This document shows positions 11,458 to 20,834 of a stretch of DNA of 64,000 nucleotides, one piece after another (position 1 is the first letter of the stretch; each line of letters opens with the position of its first letter). The position numbers and the translations under genes are program-made. The notes beneath the pieces were generated by a model. That model did no database searches. It saw nothing but the letters and a program-made list of their open reading frames with translations, and was not told the DNA's origin. Origin of the DNA: Brachypterus glaber (taxonomy: Eukaryota; Arthropoda; Insecta; Coleoptera; Kateretidae); the NCBI GenBank assembly GCA_958510825.1, contig OY294046.1, positions 13,181,986-13,245,985 on the forward strand, read 5' to 3'.

Positions 11458-11721
11458 CTGCCGTCCTAGGCTAAAGGGTCATATCTATGTATGTTTAACA
11501 TACCAAGATAGGACCTTTCAGCTTAAAACAGCAGTACTAGGGTCACGCGTCAAAAATCCACCCAGTCGGACAGTCAACTTTTATTATTGACAACGGATAT
11601 TTATTTCCATAACGTGTGTAGATAACTTACTTTAAGTGGTAGGTGTATGAAAAGCACAAAAAAAATAATCAAGAGTCGATAAATCGACACTCCCATGCAA
11701 CAAGGATGTAACTCAAGTTAG
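11458..11721. other. No feature seen
   Basis: Ordinary AT-rich intron sequence between the 9-bp-TSD palindrome and the 3' tail of the LINE. Confidence 0.4.
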
Positions 11722-13790
11722 ACCTATTTTTATTTATTTATTTATTTATTTATTCAAAAACTCACACAGGTTTCCCCAATTACAGAGTTTGTTATGTTAA
11801 GTAAATTAATAACAATATCAGTGATCATTACCAGCAGGTGCAGCAAAAAAGTTTTTTATTTTGCAAATAGAAGTATTTAAAATATCGACCCTAGAGCAAA
11901 TACTATTATAGTAATTGCACATAAGAATCACAGGTGAAAACAGATAAACATTAGTTCTGGACATTCTAACATAAAAAAATGGAGAGATTCTAGCAGAAAT
12001 TCTGGGCACGTTTATTTGCAATAAGTTTAATAGCTCTATACAGTCAATCTTATTATTGATCAATTTATACAAAAATATAATTGATGCTTGTTGACGTCTT
12101 ACAGATAACGATTGAAACGAGAAATCATTTAGCAAATTCACATTAGGTATCCCCCTAGCTGGATACTCACCATATTTCCTATGATACAGATATTTGAGGT
12201 AACGTCTTTGAACGTTTTCTAAAGCAGTAATAAGAACAGCATAATTAGGGCACCAAACTACCGAACAATATTCCAAATGTGATCTGACATAGGACATATA
12301 GAGCAAATTAACAGTTTTAATGCTAAAACATTTAGTATTCCTAATAATAAACCCAAGTGATTTGTAAGCTTTGGATACAATGTTGTTCATGTGTGGATGA
12401 AAAGATAATTTTTTGTCAAAAGTGACACCAAGATCCTTGATGGTATCAGGTCTGTCCAAACTGTGCCCATCGATCTTGTAGTCAAAAGTGATGACATTTA
12501 ATTTTGTAGTAAAACTGAATATGTGACATTTATCAGCATTTAAGGGTAACTTGTGTCCATTGCACCATTTAACTACAGTATCTAAGATATCTTGTAGTTG
12601 AATACAATCATTTAAACTTTGGATTATCTTATATAACTTCATATCGTCTGCGAAAAGAAGACCATATACATTAATCAGGATCATTATTAGATCATTAATA
12701 AAAATGATAAATAACAGTGGACCCATAATGGATCCTTGCGGAACACCCGACGTTGCAATGTATATGGAGGATTTTATACCATTGCACTCAACATATTGCA
12801 TTCTGTTATATAAATAAGTAATCATTAAACATAAGAGAGGAATTGAAAAACCGAATATGTCGAGCATCATGATAAGAATTCTGTGGTCTAGTCTTTCGAA
12901 AGCCTTAGAGAAGTCAGTGTATATACAATCAGCTTGAAGAAAATTGTCTATACACCCAGATAGAAACTGAGTGAAACAGGCAAGATTGCTAGAAGTGGAC
13001 CTACCTTCCATAAATCCATGCTGGCTCGGATGTATGAGATGTTTAACATGGGAATATATATTTTTATGTAGTAGAATTTCATACACCTTAGAGAAGTTGT
13101 TTATTTTAGCTATAGGTCGGTAATTACGAATATCGGATCTGTTTCCTTTTTTAAAAACTGGACAAACCTTTGATATTTTCCAACAAGCAGGAAAAACGCA
13201 CGTTTTAAGTGATAGATTAAAAAGGAGAGCTAAAGGTTTGGAAAATATACAAGCACAATCTTTAACTAAAAAAGAAGGAATACAATCAGGGCCCATGGTA
13301 AGCTTAGGCTTTAATTTTTTTGTAGCCTCACACACCTCGGTTTCGGAAAAGCTTTTAATTGTAAGTAAGTTTTGATTGCTGATTTGTTGAATAAAGTCCG
13401 AATTAGGGTCATCAGGTATGGTATAAGACTGTTGAAATAATGTTGCAAATGAATTTAAAATATCGGGCAGAGAGTTAACGACATTACCATCGAAGTTCAT
13501 TTCAGAAGGAATACCATAGGAAGATTTCTTTTGATTAATGTAAGACCAAAATTTTTTAGGATCAGAGGTGATATCGTTGTCCATGTTTTTAATGTACGTA
13601 TTATACGCATTAGATATGTCTCTTTTTAAAGAAGCTCTTAATTCCTTAAACTGATTAAGGAATTCTGAATTATTACTCTTTTTATATTTTTTCCAAGCAT
13701 TTGTTTTATCTCTGATTTTTTTAATGATGGAAGAAGAAAACCATGAAGGATACACCCGCTTAGATCTTGGTTTGGACTTTTTGAGTTATA
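11722..13790 (-). mobile_element. 5'-truncated LINE (CR1/Jockey group)
   Basis: Minus-strand non-LTR retrotransposon. The 3' end carries a short UTR and a tetranucleotide tail, seen on the plus strand as (TTTA)n at 11727-11754. The 5' end is lost in the linker between endonuclease and reverse transcriptase, with a stop in frame near 13785. There is no gag-like ORF or endonuclease, so the copy is dead on arrival. The long intact frame suggests a fairly recent insertion into the Mastermind intron, in the sense orientation of that gene. Confidence 0.9.
11818..13755 (-). CDS. LINE reverse transcriptase ORF, partial (645 codons)
   Basis: The enzyme copies element RNA into DNA at a nicked target. 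Visible in order (residues from the first codon of the open frame): endonuclease-RT linker 1-140; GPDCIPSFLVK ~155; NYRPIAKINNFSKVYE ~211; QHGF 245-248; DFSKAF with catalytic Asp 281; GVPQGS 337-342; LLFADDMKLY with the catalytic Asp pair 370-371; LGVTFDKKLSFHPH thumb; then the C-terminal helical region (NVQRRYLKYLYHRKYGEYP, typical of this group) to a natural stop. No frame lesion over the whole length. The frame opens at GTG (13753-13755); the true protein began further upstream, so this is not a real start. Clade assignment is by eye. Confidence 0.92.
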   Translation of the reverse strand: MYPSWFSSSIIKKIRDKTNAWKKYKKSNNSEFLNQFKELRASLKRDISNAYNTYIKNMDNDITSDPKKFWSYINQKKSSYGIPSEMNFDGNVVNSLPDILNSFATLFQQSYTIPDDPNSDFIQQISNQNLLTIKSFSETEVCEATKKLKPKLTMGPDCIPSFLVKDCACIFSKPLALLFNLSLKTCVFPACWKISKVCPVFKKGNRSDIRNYRPIAKINNFSKVYEILLHKNIYSHVKHLIHPSQHGFMEGRSTSSNLACFTQFLSGCIDNFLQADCIYTDFSKAFERLDHRILIMMLDIFGFSIPLLCLMITYLYNRMQYVECNGIKSSIYIATSGVPQGSIMGPLLFIIFINDLIMILINVYGLLFADDMKLYKIIQSLNDCIQLQDILDTVVKWCNGHKLPLNADKCHIFSFTTKLNVITFDYKIDGHSLDRPDTIKDLGVTFDKKLSFHPHMNNIVSKAYKSLGFIIRNTKCFSIKTVNLLYMSYVRSHLEYCSVVWCPNYAVLITALENVQRRYLKYLYHRKYGEYPARGIPNVNLLNDFSFQSLSVRRQQASIIFLYKLINNKIDCIELLNLLQINVPRISARISPFFYVRMSRTNVYLFSPVILMCNYYNSICSRVDILNTSICKIKNFFAAPAGNDH

Positions 13791-14245
13791 CTGATAGGTA
13801 AACGCCTTGAAAAAAGACACACATGGTGGTACTATTCAGATTTATCCACAGGCCACTTTAACCAAAAGTTTACCTGAAAACATTAAAGTGAGAAATTCTA
13901 AACTTGAATATTATCAGAAACAAACAATAAATAAACAATAAATACTTATACAGTTAAATAGAGAATTTTATAAGCTTTCAAATGATGTATCATGTGGCTA
14001 CCTTTTCCACTTCAATCATTTCCCCACCCTTTAATAATTTTTTTTTTTTTAAATTTAGCTGTCGTGAAAAATGACAATATATGAGTTACGGCTTTGGGGT
14101 ATCGAAATCTCGATTCTTGATCATGGGTTTCGATTCTCGATTCTTGATCAAGAGTCTCGATTCTCTACCACATGAATCTCGGTTTGTTTTGATTTTTTAA
14201 ATTGAACTCGTTTTGATTTTTTCTCAAAATCGAGACGAGAAATCT
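13791..14245. repeat. AT-rich flank with TCTCGATTCTTGATCA short repeats
   Basis: Nothing supported up to 14090. From 14094 to 14250, TCTCGATTCTTGATCA-like units recur about four times in loose tandem. The region abuts the 8-bp duplicated target of the next element. Confidence 0.45.
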
Positions 14246-14253
14246 CGATATCT

Positions 14254-14480
14254 ATGAAGCTGAAGTTTGCAACGTTTTTTTGCAACGAAAATTCAAATAG
14301 TATATTAAAGTACTAGTTTCATAACATACGTTTTTAGCACACGAGTACAAGTTAAGAAAACAAGGGCTTGCGGCGAGTTCTCTAAAGTACTAGTGCGCTA
14401 AAAACGTGTTATGGAATAAGTGCTTTAATATACTATTTGAATTTTCGATGCAAAAAAAACGTTGCAAACTTCAGCTTCAT
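14254..14480. mobile_element. 227 bp MITE with 8-bp target duplication
   Basis: Inverted ends ATGAAGCTGAAGTTTGCAAC / GTTGCAAACTTCAGCTTCAT; the arms continue with AAATTCAAATAGTATATT and its mirror. Flanked exactly by CGATATCT at 14246-14253 and 14481-14488. An 8-bp duplication fits hAT, P or Merlin elements. The ends lack the usual hAT CA start, so I leave the superfamily open. Confidence 0.8.
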
Positions 14481-14488
14481 CGATATCT

Positions 14489-15478
14489 CGATTCTCCTAA
14501 AACTCTACTACTATTATGGAGTTGATTATAGTGTAAAAATTTTTTACCACAGATTGCTAAGTCGCCTCTGACTTTCTCGCGTTTTTAAATTGCAAAAGAC
14601 TAATTGATGGTATTAAAAAATTTAGTTTTAATTTAAAAATCTCGTTAAAAGTTAATTGTTGTTAGATAATCAAGATTTTTACGTAAATAATTATTTTTTC
14701 CCGATAAATAAGTAGGTAGATAAGTATATATATTTATATATGTTTTTTCTAATTATTCATGAAAAATTTTTTATTTTAAATATTGCGAGAAATAGTGCAT
14801 GGATATAATCTTTGTGAAAGTGATGAGGCGCATGATTTACACTGCTGCCAACTAAACGATATTTTCCTCTATAGTTCAATTTTACAAAAAATAACTTAAA
14901 AAAAAATAATTTATTTGTAAGATTTTTCGATCCAGGGCTGTAAACAGCAAATAATTCAGGTCCAGCTCAGCCCCACGATATTTATATTGCGTTATAATTT
15001 TATTTATATTTTAATGATTTATAGACAGGCACGTTTCTTATGGAAACTGGCTTTCGATCAAAAATTCTAAATTTTTAGTATGATGTAGATTTGATCCTTC
15101 CGATCAAAAGCTTCTATTGACCCAACTTGATCTGACGGCTAGTTTTTGAGTTTTAGGTCAAAAAGTCAAAAACAATAAAATTCATTTTTTTTTTGTTTAA
15201 TAAACTAAAATAACAAAACTTTACATCAACTTTTGTTCTTATTATATATACTCGTAATAAAAGACTAAAATATTTTTGTTGTTGTTTAAAATAAAGGTAA
15301 AAATTAAGAAAATCTTTGAAAATATGTTAAAGGCGCCACTTCGATATAAAAAAAACTTAATTAACGGTCAATAAAAATGTATATATTTATTTTTTCATTT
15401 TCGGTCCCGGGACCAGCGAAACTGACCTGGTCCAGGGATTTGAATGCCCTACTGAGGAGAGATCAGTTGCCCTGAGGC
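14489..15478. other. AT-rich intron, no gene seen
   Basis: No ORF, TIR or tandem repeat that I can support. Confidence 0.45.
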
Positions 15479-15832
15479 CGCATACGACGGGCCAATGTTG
15501 GCAAAACCGCATTGGTCCTACATTGGCCGCCCAAAGCCACTTTAAAGCCAACGAAAATTTCGACCGTAAAATCGTACACTGGCCAATCTAAGGCCGCAGT
15601 CTTATGAGCCACCTAAGGCCAATGATAAATTTCCAACTTGAAAATAAAAAAAAATCGCTGGCCTTCGGGCGGCCAATGTAGGGCCAATGCAGTTATGCCA
15701 ACATTGGCCCGTCGTATGCGGCCGTAGAACGGCTGATGTCTTCTCAGTATGTGGGTTTGCGAACATTGGTCGAATGTAAGAAACATTGGCAAGCCAATGG
15801 GCGGCCAACGAACCAATTTTTGCTGGGTATTT
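15479..15832. mobile_element. GC-rich MITE-like cluster of GGCCAATG motifs
   Basis: GCATACGACGGGCCAATGTT (15480-) is perfectly inverted at 15696-15719. More than a dozen GGCCAAT or ATTGGC motifs in both orientations fill the block, and it ends with CAATTTTTGCTGGGTA. Repeated short inverted motifs suggest transposase-binding sub-repeats. Minus-strand ORFs (15602-15861) arise from these repeats and are not genes. Confidence 0.55.
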
Positions 15833-16105
15833 ATAGGGCCGTCGAGATAAATCCGGGCCAAAGGGACAAATACGCCCAGGCCATCTAAAAAATGTAAAAA
15901 ATGGCCATTATATTTGGACCCTACCTGGACCCCCTAAACACCCCAGCTTTGGACGGATTCCCCCGTCCCTCCTTTGTACCCACTGCCCTGGGTATTTAAA
16001 TCTTTCTAAGAGAATAATTTTATATGTGTGGTGATCATAAACAAGAGGGATTCTCCAGTGGATACAAGTGGTCCAATGGTTATATATAAATTCATAGACC
16101 ATCAT
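15833..16105. other. Short GC-richer patch, function unknown
   Basis: 15840-15990 has G/C runs (for example CCCGTCCCTCC) and an open minus-strand frame without a domain. It lies between the two Mastermind exons. I could not show splice sites that would make it an exon. Confidence 0.3.
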
Positions 16106-16802
16106 TAACGATCACTGTACAACTCTATTTTTTTTTTAGTAGTACCCCGTCAAATCTTTAAATGTTCAAGGTAGTGGACTCAAAAATGTTTTAATGTGTG
16201 ACCTAGAAACTATAATAACTTAACAACTTTAGAAACCCTATAGGGTTTAAATACATCTTACAATACCTATGTAATAGTTATACACGATAATATACAACAT
16301 AATTAATATTATGCTAGTTATAAATTATATATTATATAATCATTAGCCAATTGGTTCTAACCAATAAAGATTATTGCGGTTACTACACCACCTATTGTAA
16401 ACATCCCTATAATTACACGTTTCACAAATACAACGACTCTAGGTTATCTTCAATTTCACCAACATCCATCGTATCATGGGATGCTTACATATTATTTTAC
16501 GAACAAGAAGGTCAAAAATCACATATATGAAGAGTTTATTTCTCTTTTTTGCTTATTTGCTACCATTATTTTACTTGATTTTTGATAATTTTTTTTTTAA
16601 GTTACTATGTATATTTCTATCATAATAATGCTACCCAAAAGTAAAATTAAAGGGACTCAAAAATATATGTTTATGTAATATGTAATATTAACTACTACAA
16701 AAAATTTTGCTCCAAATTTTGTATTTCAGTAAGCATCAAATAAACATAAAAAGTCAAAATGATTTAAAAATAAAAATTTATATTCAAAATTGTATTTACT
16801 TT
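16106..16802. other. AT-rich intron, no gene seen
   Basis: Start (minus strand) of the 12.27 kb Mastermind intron. Nothing else recognised. Confidence 0.5.
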
Positions 16803-16808
16803 ACCCAC

Positions 16809-16948
16809 CTCTCCACAACAGCCTGTTTTGGGGTAACTTCAGGATGAAGGGGCGACAGTCCTGGGGGCTGGGGAACAACGGGGGAAATGGTCCCACCGCT
16901 GTCTATACAACCCCCTGGACCAGAGCTGGCTCGATCCAGCGTGTAGTC
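16809..16948 (-). CDS. mam: Mastermind, upstream exon entering the MamL-1 domain
   Basis: Minus-strand frame of 46 codons ending CAG GCT GTT GTG GAG AG|GTGGGT, that is KQAVVE plus two bases of an Arg codon. Joined to the exon at 4538 it reads QAVVER-LRRRIESYRRR, the start of the Mastermind N-terminal helix that lies along Notch ankyrin repeats and Su(H). The preceding residues are Gly/Pro/Ser-rich (SSGPGGCIDSGGTISP, PQPPGLSPLHPEVTP). The 3' boundary is firm because phase and sequence agree with the next exon. The 5' boundary is not: an in-frame TAG lies at 16949-16951 and there is no ATG in the frame. The exon must therefore begin at an acceptor at or inside this point (AG at 16949-16950, or CCAG|GGGGTTG near 16922), all with weak pyrimidine tracts. 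Confidence 0.88.
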
Positions 16949-17125
16949 CTACCGGCCCAACATCACATCGCACTTAAGTCTTTTATGAAAAATGTTCACA
17001 AACAAAAAATGTCTTGTACACTGGGACACATTTTTAACCGTCTAATGTTTTTATTCACTAATTTGTTGTATTTAAGGTTAAGAATAATTTTGCGTTGTAT
17101 CCATATGCATTTTGATGTGAATTAA

Positions 17126-17540
17126 TTTTATTTGATGCATTTCTGTGTGTTTTAAAAAGTTCTAGAGCATTTTAAAATGTTTAAAGATGCACAAATCTAG
17201 TGATTTACAAATGTAAACATAAAGTTCAGTGGACTTTTTAACAGGTTGCTGTTAAACGCATGTCAATTGTTTTTAAATAACCAGATCACTAATTATCACT
17301 ATTGTTTACTTGTATCCACCAGTTAACTATTAAAGTTCCGTTTAATAGATTTATTTACGAAAACACAGGTTATAAACACAACATTTCTTCACTTGTTTTC
17401 GACGAATTACATATATGTTTTATACAAATAGGATACTTTATTCAAATTTACACACGTTCTTCTTATAACAATTGTTTTTCAATACAATGTAATTTCATAA
17501 ATACATTTCACAATCACCACTTTATTACCGAATGTGTATA
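17126..17540. other. AT-rich, no gene seen
   Basis: Upstream flank of the Mastermind exon. No supported feature. Confidence 0.4.
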
Positions 17541-17544
17541 CGAC

Positions 17545-17760
17545 TTTCGCTTAGTTACATTCCGCGGCCATTTTACATAGCGTGCCAGTGCAGCCACCTG
17601 TCACATGCGAAATGATTATGGGTACCTCCGATCGTCGCGTGCGCGTCTTTCCGATAACACCCGAATGGAAATTTCGCTGCCTTGGTGACAGCAAAAGGTA
17701 CGTAAAATAGTAGGCGATGGAAATGTATCTTATCATTTAAAACAAATAAAACTATGAAGT
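17545..17760. promoter_or_regulatory. CpG-rich patch; candidate promoter/5' exon region
   Basis: This segment (GATCGTCGCGTGCGCGTC and neighbours) stands out as CpG-rich in an AT-rich region about 0.6-0.8 kb upstream of the Mastermind exon. Two readings are possible. On the minus strand, AAAATGGCCGCGG gives a well-placed ATG (17569-17571) followed by GAAT|GTAACT, a weak donor whose phase would fit an acceptor inside the 16.9 kb exon. On the plus strand, ATGATTATGGGTACC (from about 17612) stays open to AAAAG|GTACGT, a good donor. Neither is proven. A Pho/YY1-like AAAATGGC core is also present. Confidence 0.4.
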
Positions 17761-18555
17761 TTTTATAGGGAATCACCGAAAGTGATTTAAATATTTTTTA
17801 ACACTATTTTTATTGTAAATTAAGTTTTGTAGACATTATTTTAATATTGCCAACCTATAGAACCAAACGAAACTATTTTGTCATTGTATAAATCCATTTT
17901 GTAACCAAAAGAATTAAAAAGAAAAGTCCAAATGGCTAACATTTTAAATAAAATAATTGCGCCATCAATATCGTTAATTTGAATTTTAATTTCGGTTATT
18001 GATTTTCCATTTCAAGAGTAGGCAACCCAATATACACTAATTTATTTGGTGGCCGCTCGTATAAAATCAACCCGTATGGTAGTCAACCTCAAATACAACT
18101 TTATCAACTGTAATAAAAGAAAAATCTTTTGTTTTGATGAAGCTTAATTAAACGTTAACAGATGACACTATAGTGTCATAGGTAAAAGAAAAAATTAAAA
18201 GAATCTTTATTTGTCAGTTAGAAACATATACAGCAGATGACTCATTTTACATTTAGTTTCACAAGTACAGGTATCCAAACCAACTAAATGTAAGCTTCAT
18301 CATCTCGAACATAGGTAGAGCAAGTGATTAATTAGGTCACTCTATCTAGTGACGGTTTTAGTTGCAGCGCTTGAGAAGGGCGGGTATTCTGTGAGGGCCA
18401 TTATATTCAGGGCTGGGTGAAATAAAAAACACCTTTAGAAACGGACATGGAAAAAGTTTTTGCAAAAAAAATGTTTTTTTTTCGGATAAGAAAGGTGGAC
18501 ATAAATGCCGATTGCTGCTTTGCATTGGTGGATGCTAGGTGACCGAGGAAAAATA
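17761..18555. other. AT-rich, no gene seen
   Basis: No coding signal. The small ORF at 18407-18697 overlaps the start of the next repeat array and is not supported. Confidence 0.4.
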
Positions 18556-19050
18556 CACTGCCCAGAAAAAAAGCTTTCCCATTTTCACCTCCGGGAGTAA
18601 AATGTTTTTTTTTATTATCAGATTCACTTTTAGCAGCCTTAAAAAGTCCAACATACCAATTTTCAAAAAAACTACCCCCGCCCCTCAAGGGGTGCATTTA
18701 GAAAAATATTATTTTAAGATTCAGTTTTAGCGACCTTAAAAACCTCAATATATAAATTTTCAAAAAAACTACCCATACCTCAGGGGATGGAGTTAAATTT
18801 TTTTCATTATCAGATTCACTTTCAGCAACCTCAAAAAGCCCAATATGAAAATTTTCACGAAAACTACCCAGGCACCTTAGAGGGTGGAATTAGAATTTTT
18901 TTATTATCAGATTTACTTTCACCAACCTCAAAAACCCCAATATACCAATTTTCACGAAAACTACCCCCGCCCCCCAGGGGGTGGAGTTAGAACTTTTTTA
19001 TAATCAGATTCAATTTCAGCAACCTCAAAAAACCCAAATACAAGGCACCG
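18556..19050. repeat. ~105 bp minisatellite array, about 4.5 units
   Basis: Units begin near 18606, 18700, 18805, 18905 and 19000. Each runs TTATTATCAGATTCACTTT, AGCAACCTCAAAAACCCCAA, TATACCAATTTTCACGAAAA, CTACCCCCGCCCCCCAGGGG, GTGGAGTTAGAA. The array is preceded by ACTGCCCAGAAAAAAAGCTT and TTTCACCTCCGGGAG. The same unit and the same leader occur inverted at 39600-40087, and two diverged units at 31130-31330. The Pro-rich ORFs here are artefacts of the repeat. Confidence 0.8.
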
Positions 19051-19104
19051 TTTATAACATTTATTATCCTTCTTAGTCTCAGAAGTCCAAACATTGACTA
19101 TAGT

Positions 19105-19894
19105 CCAGGTAGCAAGGGATGTTATGTTACAAGAAATTAACATCACTTTTGGGTGTATTTTTAAACTAAATCATAACATCACATAATATTGAAAAATAAC
19201 ATCTATTTAACATCACATTTGCAACGTAACACGTGTGACGTGACAAACATGTTATTTAATAACAAATAATTAACAACGCTGTGAATATATCGCATGTCAC
19301 ATATTAACGTGGCTTTCACGTGAATATCATGTTATTTTGCTTCTCACCGACGTTCGAAGCAAAAAAATCGATATAAGATGATGTTGATAGAGTAAATTAT
19401 TATAAGGAAATTGTATACACATTATACGATTTCCAATGGATAAGGGGCTCTGCCGGGCTTCTCTCTCTCTTTATTTTTGACCACGGACACGGATTAAAGG
19501 AATATATTCTTCGCTTAATCTGCAATTTCGTATTTAGAATCTATCTGTTTCAATCTGTGATTGTTTCAATTACTGATTGATTTTAAATCCGATTTTTTTA
19601 TAGGGTTATAGCGTTTTTAATGGTTTTAATTTAGAAAAAGCTAATATCCTAGGATATTATTTAAATATTAAAGTAACAGTAACGGCATCCATAAGATATT
19701 AGATATAACAGGAATGTGGATTTATGATGTCACAAACACGTTATTTTCGGGATGTCATTGTGTGATGTTATTAGGGGCGGACTTAGGACATCCCCACCAT
19801 GCTACATTCTTGTTAAATGAGACTACAATCTTAACATCACATGTCACATATTAACGTGGCTTTCACGTGAATGTCATGTTATTTTGCTACCTGG
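19105..19894. mobile_element. Inverted-repeat element, CCAGGTAGCAA ends
   Basis: The ends are CCAGGTAGCAA (19105) and TTGCTACCTGG (to about 19893). A roughly 60 bp phrase (CATGTCACATATTAACGTGG, CTTTCACGTGAAT, CATGTTATTTTGCT) is present at 19287-19346 and again at the right end, so the element has an internal partial copy of its own terminus. Non-coding. TSD not resolved. Confidence 0.6.
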
Positions 19895-20179
19895 GAAGTT
19901 ATAAAACAGCATATTTAAGTTTTTTAAACGAAATGTATTAGACTTTATTCGTGTTTATCATGACAACAGCAGTTCAGCCATCTTGCTTTAAGCATTAATA
20001 ATGATATTTTAATCGGTGGCGCCATCTAACGGAAATTAATGATTTAAACTGCAGACCAGTAACAATTAGTTTACTGGTCTCTAATTTTCATTACAGGTCA
20101 GGTCAAGGCGTGGTAAGCAGTGGGACAAGAAATCACGTACTTCCCAAACATAATTAATACATGTAATGTATGTATTACA

Positions 20180-20530
20180 TATACAGTTGCGAATAAAATA
20201 TATTTATTAGAAGACCTGTTTAGACCTCATTAAACCTTGTAATTCCTCATAAATTCTTGTAAAGTAATATATTTATTAACCATGTAAAACCTTGTAAATC
20301 ATATTTTCAAAAGATTTGTTAAAAACTCATTAAACCTTGTAAAATTAGTACATATTTTCCTCAAACTTTTTTGAAAGTAAAAGTATTTCCTTACTGAACC
20401 TCATAAAAGGAGATCATTTTTCCACGTAAACCTAGTTCATTTTAGTTTCCTTGCAAAACCTCGTAAAATTTATAAAGTATTTCATAAATCCTTATAAATC
20501 CTCATAAATCTTGTGTGGGGTTTTACGAGG
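20180..20530. repeat. Irregular short repeats (ACCTCATAAA / CCTTGTAAA)
   Basis: AAACCTTGTAAA-, CCTCATAAATC- and CTCATTAAACCTTGTAA-like phrases recur at least eight times at uneven spacing. It may be the body of a decayed element. Confidence 0.45.
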
Positions 20531-20554
20531 TCTTATGCGAGATTTTTAATAGGG

Positions 20555-20834
20555 TGACGTCAAATATGGTTAACACTGGGATCAGAAAAAGGGGCAAAGG
20601 GGGCCAAAACTAATATATTTTGCAATAACTCGCTTATTATTGGTCGTAGAATATTTTTGTAACGGTTAAAAAGTGTTTTTTTTTTTTATTTTTTGCCAAA
20701 ATTTCAATTATTTTAGTGTAGGATAAGAATTGTTACCTTCCGATCAATAATAAGCTAGTTATCGCCAAAAATATTAGTTTTTTTATCCCTTTTCCCCCTT
20801 TAATGCTCTCTTATGTTAACCATATTTGACGTCA
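20555..20834. mobile_element. 280 bp MITE, TGACGTCA ends
   Basis: Perfect 20-base inverted ends TGACGTCAAATATGGTTAAC and its complement. The arms continue with mirrored CTAATATTTTTGGCGATAAC-like sequence around an AT-rich centre. The first eight bases are themselves palindromic (a CRE/ATF-like site), so the target duplication cannot be separated from the TIR. Confidence 0.75.

Larger units (their letters stand above)
4539..16808 (-). other. mam: Mastermind intron, 12.27 kb
   Basis: The intron runs from the donor GTGGGT at 16803-16808 to the acceptor ending CAG at 4539-4541 (minus strand). The phase is 2 on both sides (AG|A, Arg). It holds a mariner relic, a LINE fragment, a 9-bp-TSD palindrome and several MITEs, but no other exon I can support. 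Confidence 0.85.

Noticed and set aside
10847..11590. Several 60-90 codon ORFs with a QELFFSRSG-like repeat
   Set aside because: Overlapping frames on both strands of a palindromic element; no domain.
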